Part shown: in pieces, positions 60,901-64,000 of the stretch
How the letters are laid out: each line of letters begins with the position of its first letter
How positions within the stretch are numbered: position 1 is the first letter of the stretch
NCBI RefSeq assembly: GCF_040115645.1
Contig: NC_089557.1
Span: 186,001-250,000 of the forward strand
DNA: 64,000 bases
Reading direction: 5' to 3'
Origin: Euwallacea fornicatus
Taxonomy: Eukaryota > Arthropoda > Insecta > Coleoptera > Curculionidae
Translations under genes and position numbers: made by a program
Notes under the pieces: generated by a model
Databases searched by the model: none
Seen by the model: the letters and a program-made list of their open reading frames with translations, nothing else
What the model was told of the DNA's origin: nothing

Positions 60901-62127
60901 TTCCTTACCTTCCTTGACACTTTGCACATACACAGGATTGTCCCCAGACACTTTCATGCCGTAACCGCCTCCATCTCTGGTAACAACTACCCTAACGACA
61001 TTAGCATGGCTGTGCTGCTGGTCCATGAGAGAAGGAGGTCGACTGGGGCCTACAGAGCTGGAATGTGATGGAGTCCAAGTTCCAGGGCTGCCATTGCCAC
61101 TCCTGGAAAAGTATCTTTGTACATTTCTTGGTACAATTATTGGTAGTTATTGTTAATGTGTAGCATGTTTAGACAGAACAACTACAAATTATCACGGTTC
61201 ATATATTTAAAATTTTTTAGTGTTTGATAGATGCTTCAGAGGCAGTTTTTAGGAAAATTGTTGAGAATTTAAAAAGGTAAATAAATATAATTATATATAG
61301 TAAATAGGTGATTGAAGGACATAGATAAAAATACAAATACTTTGAAATGAAGCATTAAGTTTTCAATTAAATTATCAAAGTAGCATATGCAGTAATATTA
61401 CGCCCACTTCTAATAATCAACACATTGGTCATTCTCACAGTTTAGCTAATTGAATACAATATAGAGTAAAAAATATGTTTGACAGGGATTTAAAACATCT
61501 TCGCGTTGTCAGACAAAGAGTAGCCTTGTTAGCAGTAGAGGATCATTATCCTCACTGGAAACCACCTGAGAATTCTTCATGAAAATTGACCATGGACGAA
61601 TACAAAGCAAAAGTAATAATATGTTAATATGAACAATATATTGACATACTGCCCACAACCTATACTGACCTCTGTTCTCTAACACTTAATAAATATTCTT
61701 AAGAAACTGCAAGATTAAACCACAAAAATTAAGGATACTATGATTATCTCTAGGCATAAATGAACAAGAACTCTTTGATATGGGAGGGGTCATCAATCAA
61801 AAAAGGGTGCCCACTTTCCTTTTATTTACTGTAGGTAAACAAGAAGTTCTCTCATTTGAATTTGTGTTAATAAATTGGGCTCTCTTTTTGTTTCCTTTAA
61901 ACTACGAAAAAAATAGAAGGAAAAAAGCTTAAACAAAAGGCGACTCCTCATAAGCTAAATCCCTTTTATTAACTTCTGTCATCCACAGCCTCTGACTTTA
62001 ATTGCTCATCAGCAACAAATAAGGCACGGCGATGATAATGGTTGTTAAACGAGTCTTTTTATAGAGAATTATCTAATACTCACGAAGGTGGTCTCGTCGA
62101 GGTTGTGTTGAAGTTGTTATTATTCAT
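38996..62127 (-). CDS. RhoGEF2: RhoGEF2 / PDZ-RhoGEF / LARG orthologue, long isoform
   Basis: Thirty coding exons join in phase to about 1637 residues: 62084-62127, 60909-61102, 60747-60854, 60578-60693, 60334-60528, 60073-60258, 59067-59216, 58250-58441, 58066-58194, 57796-58008, 57531-57743, 57079-57472, 56615-56773, 56495-56554, 43983-44160, 43068-43155, 42895-42950, 42751-42837, 42508-42692, 42047-42280, 41810-41971, 41466-41757, 41197-41411, 40895-40982, 40583-40842, 40029-40160, 39730-39926, 39287-39496, 39087-39227 and 38996-39031. Domain order is PDZ (about 60-135), RGS-like (about 439-640), C1 (about 661-712), DH (about 974-1185), PH (about 1205-1312) and a C-terminal helical region. 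The family couples G12/13-type alpha subunits to nucleotide exchange on Rho1 and drives actomyosin contraction. Exons 1-14 are separated from 15-30 by a 12.3 kb intron. Exon 1 (14 codons from ATG 62127) was found by its donor phase and is less certain than the rest. Confidence 0.92.
40895..41411 (-). CDS. RhoGEF2: RhoGEF2 PH domain exons
   Basis: Exons 41197-41411 and 40895-40982. The reading YKLVLEGGLQLRRPNKPPVQ, VHVLLMEEIVVILQKESDRF, ILKFFQ and SPIIKMNTLLARENAV follows the pleckstrin homology fold of this GEF family. It continues across the intron into NALFLVNTSTTNSQMYDLCA and EDEVKRET. The PH domain packs on the DH domain and helps membrane and Rho binding. It is separated from the DH exon by a 54-nt in-frame intron with GC-AG ends. 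Confidence 0.88.
41412..41465 (-). other. 54-nt GC-AG intron at the DH-PH junction, in frame
   Basis: Minus strand: exon ACCAG, then GCAAGG as donor, and TTTTCTACGCAG as acceptor before GTACAAATTG. Removing 54 nt gives LTRYKLVLEGG, which matches the family consensus at this site. If retained, it adds 18 residues (QGFFFNRGGFALLRFLRR) with no stop. Confidence 0.75.
41466..42692 (-). CDS. RhoGEF2: RhoGEF2 DH (Dbl homology) domain exons
   Basis: Exons 42508-42692, 42047-42280, 41810-41971 and 41466-41757. The first ends in an acidic linker (DPLNWQELVTEEELKKLNPK) and opens the DH domain with KKRQEVINELFQTEASHVRM (conserved region 1). It continues with LLKPDEINLIFPNIEELYNV, GPQGELLQKAAATFCERQQM and IVPYEMQRLTRYALLLERLI (conserved region 3, which contacts the GTPase switches). 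The helical end is NEATKLAHNKHRLEEIQRHL. This catalyses GDP release from Rho. All conserved blocks are intact. Confidence 0.92.
42751..44160 (-). CDS. RhoGEF2: RhoGEF2 shared linker exons 15-18
   Basis: Exons 43983-44160 (ESKVSQPVSRSGS and on), 43068-43155 (SVNSHSGGAKRRHAAHINRS and on), 42895-42950 and 42751-42837. They are Ser-rich with basic patches, including RNVSDPSHSINAK, and have no folded domain. The exon at 43983-44160 accepts both long-form exon 14 (56495) and cassette exon 6 (44272), because both end in phase 1. Its own donor (GAAAG then GTTCGT) is weak. The interval 43156-43982 is intron with A/T homopolymers. Confidence 0.82.
44272..46342 (-). CDS. RhoGEF2: RhoGEF2 internal first-exon cassette (six exons)
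   Basis: Exon ends, high to low: 46342-46055 (96 codons, with a CAG-rich polyglutamine run near 46170-46190), 45452-45166, 45110-44960 (after a 55-nt intron), 44903-44705, 44652-44577 and 44525-44272. The donors are GTAAAA, GTAGAA, GTGAGT, GTTAAC, GTGATT and GTGAAG; several are weak, but phase is kept across all five junctions and the reading stays protein-like. Examples are KPDFVEPATIETSSSYLKRV and CKDEFDFIAFGDVRPFGSNT. No known domain was recognised. The exon at 44577-44652 is the least certain but is required to keep the frame. Confidence 0.72.
46343..46960 (-). promoter_or_regulatory. Presumed internal promoter region of RhoGEF2
   Basis: Directly upstream of the cassette ATG. The only notable element is a perfect 26-bp palindrome at 46933-46958, with half-site TTTTTATCGAATC and its complement, which brings CGATA and TATCG strings together. 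Clustered CGATA is bound by BEAF-32-type insulator or promoter factors in flies. Function here is inferred from position. Confidence 0.35.
47441..47570 (+). pseudogene. DDE transposase C-terminal fragment
   Basis: The frame reads CLVFWGHVKDKLYRRTSGDV then QELGQT, resembling the block after the SPDLTPLDFFLW motif in insect mariner-related transposases, where WGHVKDKVYRT...DLQELR is typical. Only this short piece survives; no terminal repeats were seen. Confidence 0.55.
50107..50137. repeat. Poly-A tract
   Basis: Run of about 31 A on the plus strand after ATATAT, inside the long RhoGEF2 intron. Confidence 0.9.
51941..51996. repeat. (TG)n microsatellite
   Basis: About 28 TG dinucleotides with one interruption (TATG near 51959), inside the long RhoGEF2 intron. 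Confidence 0.95.
54459..54490. repeat. Transposon-terminus-like palindromic motif
   Basis: CAGGGCCGGCCTTAG is followed 8 bases later by GGCCCCCCTGG, an imperfect palindrome. CAGGGCCGGCC is a common start of insect DNA transposons. The neighbouring minus-strand open frame (54190-54585) has no recognised domain. Confidence 0.3.
54640..54684. repeat. (CA8-10)n tract
   Basis: Four blocks of A8-A10 separated by single C, in the long RhoGEF2 intron. Confidence 0.9.
56495..58008 (-). CDS. RhoGEF2: RhoGEF2 RGS-like domain and C1 zinc finger exons
   Basis: Exons 57796-58008, 57531-57743, 57079-57472, 56615-56773 and 56495-56554. The helical RGS-like domain starts with a run containing HLAVFMNYVLSNADPNSLLF and YLLTDLYKEGNAKEMRKWAF, and continues through IAREIDEDLTKEYEKEEIMR. 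It binds G alpha 12/13 in this family. The C1 finger follows: HQFVAQQYFTVMSCYYC, ICPQGYQCTACNINLHQNC and VKQYEDYC keep the pattern H-x12-C-x2-C-x13-C-x2-C-x4-H-x2-C-x7-C, so all zinc ligands are present. It is split by an intron after QCT. The last exon is a charged linker (NEREKRQQEEKESLLESSET) ending in phase 1. Confidence 0.92.
58066..60528 (-). CDS. RhoGEF2: RhoGEF2 coiled-coil and proline-rich linker exons
   Basis: Exons 60334-60528, 60073-60258, 59067-59216, 58250-58441 and 58066-58194. The first is a glutamine- and glutamate-rich coiled coil (QHQLQQEKEQYYLLMIEKEQ). Next come DEPPPLPKR and FGDVPPPLPPRTYPP, which are SH3-type proline motifs, then PRRSGTPPGTPPPPYPSPEP, and the acidic ISMEDDDISDLDI just before the RGS-like domain. 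All five exons are multiples of three, so any could be skipped without a frame change. Confidence 0.85.
58533..58791. mobile_element. MITE with TACAGGGTGTTTCG ends in a RhoGEF2 intron
   Basis: The left end reads TACAGGATGTTTCG. The right end, reverse-complemented, reads TACAGGGTGTTTCGCG. The similarity continues imperfectly to about 32 bp. The unit is 259 bp and non-coding, in the intron between 58442 and 59066. The size and ends fit a miniature inverted-repeat element. A single end of the same type (CAGGGTGTTTCAG) occurs near 27740. Confidence 0.7.
60578..61102 (-). CDS. RhoGEF2: RhoGEF2 PDZ domain exons
   Basis: Exons 60909-61102, 60747-60854 and 60578-60693. After a Ser/Pro-rich start, VVRVVVTRDGGGYGMKVSGD opens a PDZ domain whose carboxylate-binding loop reads GYGM (the GLGF equivalent). 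It continues NPVYVQSVKEGGPAEKAGLH, AGDKIMQVNGTNVMHSTHTD and VVGLIKAHAQVVLTVQQ. In vertebrate PDZ-RhoGEF and LARG this domain binds receptor C-termini such as plexin-B; in flies the homologous region is needed for localisation. The donor after LIK (AAAG then GTTCGT) is weak but in phase. Confidence 0.92.
62084..62127 (-). CDS. RhoGEF2: RhoGEF2 long-form first coding exon
   Basis: ATG at 62127 opens MNNNNFNTTSTRPPS, and the donor (CCTTC then GTGAGT) leaves two bases that combine with the first base of the next exon to give serine. No other ATG-containing exon with this phase and a good donor was seen between 61110 and 62400. The peptide is low in complexity, so support is from splicing logic alone. 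Confidence 0.65.
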
Positions 62128-63540
62128 CCTGGAGATTTGCACTAATTTCGCACAAAATGAAGAAAATGTTGGGCTCTTGTGGGACAACAAACATAATGGG
62201 TGGACCGGCGAGAGCGCGGTTGAGGGGCGCCGGATTCGCGTCAGGGTCGCTACGTCGCACCGTTTTGCATTCGAGCACAGGAAAATTAATTAAATTCGCC
62301 AAAAATTATTGTTTTCGTTTTCTAGTTTTGTCACAAAACCAAAAAAAAAAATTCGTCCAACAAGTGTCACTAGTGTCAGCCATGTTGAATATTTCGTGAC
62401 AAATGACAGCTTGTTAATTAATTTCTATCATATCTCCGCCGCCAATCAAATCACTTTATTATGAATGACGTCACGAGAGTACTAAAATCCATAAATTTTC
62501 CACAACTTTCAGCGCGACCGCGAAAGAAAAAGACCGATTGTTTCTGATAAAAGCATAATTTATTAACACAAATGCAACATATAAAAAATATTGGAAATTC
62601 GATAATAATACGTATAAAAATCTATTTTTTCCTGGAAGAAAAGCGTTCATAACCGCGACTCCGCAGAAACCCAAATCAAACTGTGTAACTGGTATGTACA
62701 AACTACCTTGCTCTGAAACAAACAACCGTAAAATCTAACTAAACTGCGTGTTAACTTGACGATACAACAGATTCGTTAATGAAGATCACAACAGTATTGG
62801 ACAAATAATTTACAAAGATTACCTTAATCTCTTATAATCACAATTTCCTTAACGGTTAGTTGGTATGCGATTAACTGTACAGTAATGTAAGTAGACGCAG
62901 ATAAAGCCCCTCAGCAGTATTAATTTTACGAAATAATGATAAAATAAATAATTAATAAATTGGTGAAGGTGCAAGATGAGCTTAAGATTACATTCAATTC
63001 GTCTTGGTACATTGTTAAAAACTGAAAACCCGCTTATTGAAGGAGGATAAGGAGAATATTTCCATATTGCAACCCTCATATTGCACGATGAGATTGTTCA
63101 ACCTCTTTGTTCCATAAAATTTGCCTCGAAAGCGTCGGCCTTTAGACAGTGGTGATTAAAACCAATATATATATATACATATAATGTGGAACAGCCAAAT
63201 GCGAAAAAAAATTAAATATCTGTATATTTGGATATAAAGTTTACAACCGTAGCAGTTTTGAACGGAGAATGGAAAAACCTTTCGAATGAGGAGTCACAGA
63301 CCCCCAGTTCCATTTTAACAATTTGGAGGCCCTAACTGTGATCCAAAGGGAGTTGAGTTTGAAGATAAATTTTTTATGTTGCAGGATGTAATTTCAGAAT
63401 CTAAAGTTAACGTGTGTCAACATTTTTTCCATTTGCCGTCGGAATTTATTCCATTTGGCTGTTCTACACTGTATTCAACTTTTCGATCGACTTCGTATGT
63501 TAACGATATGAAATTTTATAGCTCTCTAGCGAGAAAAAGC
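62128..63540. promoter_or_regulatory. RhoGEF2 upstream region and 3' flank of the right-edge gene
   Basis: The low side should hold the RhoGEF2 5' UTR and promoter; it is GC-richer near 62190-62260. The high side is the 3' UTR of the minus-strand gene ending at 63541, with a candidate AATAAA at 63445-63450 (tttatt on plus). The middle is AT-rich and shows nothing coding. Confidence 0.5.
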
Positions 63541-63705
63541 TTAGTTGCGTATTCGGTCCCAGAGGGAGTGTCGGAGACTCGCCTTAGTAGGACTGAGCTC
63601 GCAAGGGCTGGGAGTGGGCGGACTGAAGCACTCATCGGCCGAGAAGGTCAAGTCTTCTTCGTCGGAGCTGATTAGTTGTTCCAGGGCTGCAGTTCCGTGA
63701 AAGCT
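63541..63705 (-). CDS. Last coding exon of an unidentified gene
   Basis: On the minus strand an excellent acceptor (GATCCTTTTGCAG) is followed by 54 codons and a TAA at 63541. The peptide runs SFHGTAALEQLISSDEEDLT, then FSADECFSPPTPSPCELSPT and KASLRHSLWDRIRN. It is acidic first, then has Ser-Pro and Thr-Pro sites, as in the disordered tail of a signalling or scaffold protein, and ends in a basic amphipathic stretch. I do not recognise the family. The rest of the gene lies to the right of the window; 63706-64000 would be its last intron. Confidence 0.6.
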   Translation of the reverse strand, partial: SFHGTAALEQLISSDEEDLTFSADECFSPPTPSPCELSPTKASLRHSLWDRIRN

Positions 63706-64000
63706 CTGCAAAAGGATCTTAGTTTGTCCGTGTTGATTCGAACATAAAAACAGGACAACTACAACGCACACGTTCATGTGAGGCCTTGGCAGATGAAAAA
63801 AGCAATGCCACAGATTTTTTACTTTCAAATTTGCTTTAAAAGAAACAGTTTCTCTGATAACGAAAGGAAAAGAAACGTGTATGTGCCTTGGTGGAAAAAC
63901 GCGGCAGTGCGCAAAGTGGATGTTTTGATTAGCAATAAGAGGAGACAATTAAATGAAAAAAACAGACCTCAGAGTGAGCACATTCACAAGTTTAAGGCGG

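Noticed and set aside
63706..63948. Upstream extension of the right-edge minus-strand frame to ATG 63948
   Set aside because: The reading upstream of 63706 changes character and a strong acceptor lies at the junction, so this part is better explained as intron.
1..64000. CRISPR arrays, operons, riboswitches or bacterial elements
   Set aside because: The window is eukaryotic, with spliced genes and nuclear tRNA; no spaced direct repeats of array type were seen.

Overview
This is a eukaryotic nuclear window, most likely from an insect and plausibly a beetle. Its protein genes are split by many short introns with GT-AG or occasional GC-AG ends. It carries a nuclear tRNA-Ile and Tc1/mariner-type transposon remnants, and the predicted proteins look like animal orthologues (RhoGEF2, NAE1, FKBP14, PSMB1, GDAP1, ECI1). 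The species cannot be read from the sequence. All exon coordinates come from hand splicing, checked for reading-frame phase across each junction; a few junctions may be off by a base.

Layout. 0-12.8 kb is gene-poor: one candidate minus-strand first exon of an unidentified gene leaving the window on the left (965-1179), a tRNA-Ile(AAT) (3177-3250, minus) and a roughly 1 kb foldback-type transposon with long inverted repeats (8284-9308). 12.85-28.66 kb is FKBP14 (minus), an ER prolyl isomerase with two EF-hands ending in HDEL. Its 14.3 kb first intron holds two decayed Tc1-like transposases and a second copy of the foldback element (25044-26082). 29.5-33.4 kb is NAE1 (minus, 8 exons), with the intronless ECI1 gene nested on the same strand in its third intron. 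GDAP1 (plus, 5 exons) diverges from NAE1 across a short shared upstream region, followed by the proteasome subunit gene PSMB1 (plus, 2 exons).

39.0-62.1 kb is one large minus-strand gene, the RhoGEF2 / PDZ-RhoGEF / LARG orthologue. Thirty coding exons give about 1637 residues in the order PDZ, proline-rich and coiled-coil linker, RGS-like domain, C1 zinc finger, DH, PH, C-terminal coiled coil. Inside its 12.3 kb intron lies a six-exon cassette with its own ATG (46342) whose last exon ends in the same phase as long-form exon 14. Both can splice into the shared exon at 44160. This predicts an internal-promoter isoform of about 1271 residues that lacks PDZ, RGS-like and C1 but keeps DH-PH. At the right edge (63541-63705, minus) is the last coding exon of another unidentified gene.

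The genes do not form a pathway. They are housekeeping functions (NEDD8 activation, proteasome, fatty acid oxidation, ER folding, mitochondrial dynamics) next to a regulated Rho GTPase activator. The points most worth a second look are the RhoGEF2 internal first-exon cassette, an in-frame 54-nt GC-AG intron at its DH-PH junction, the nested ECI1 gene, and the foldback element pair whose cores are almost identical while their arms have diverged.
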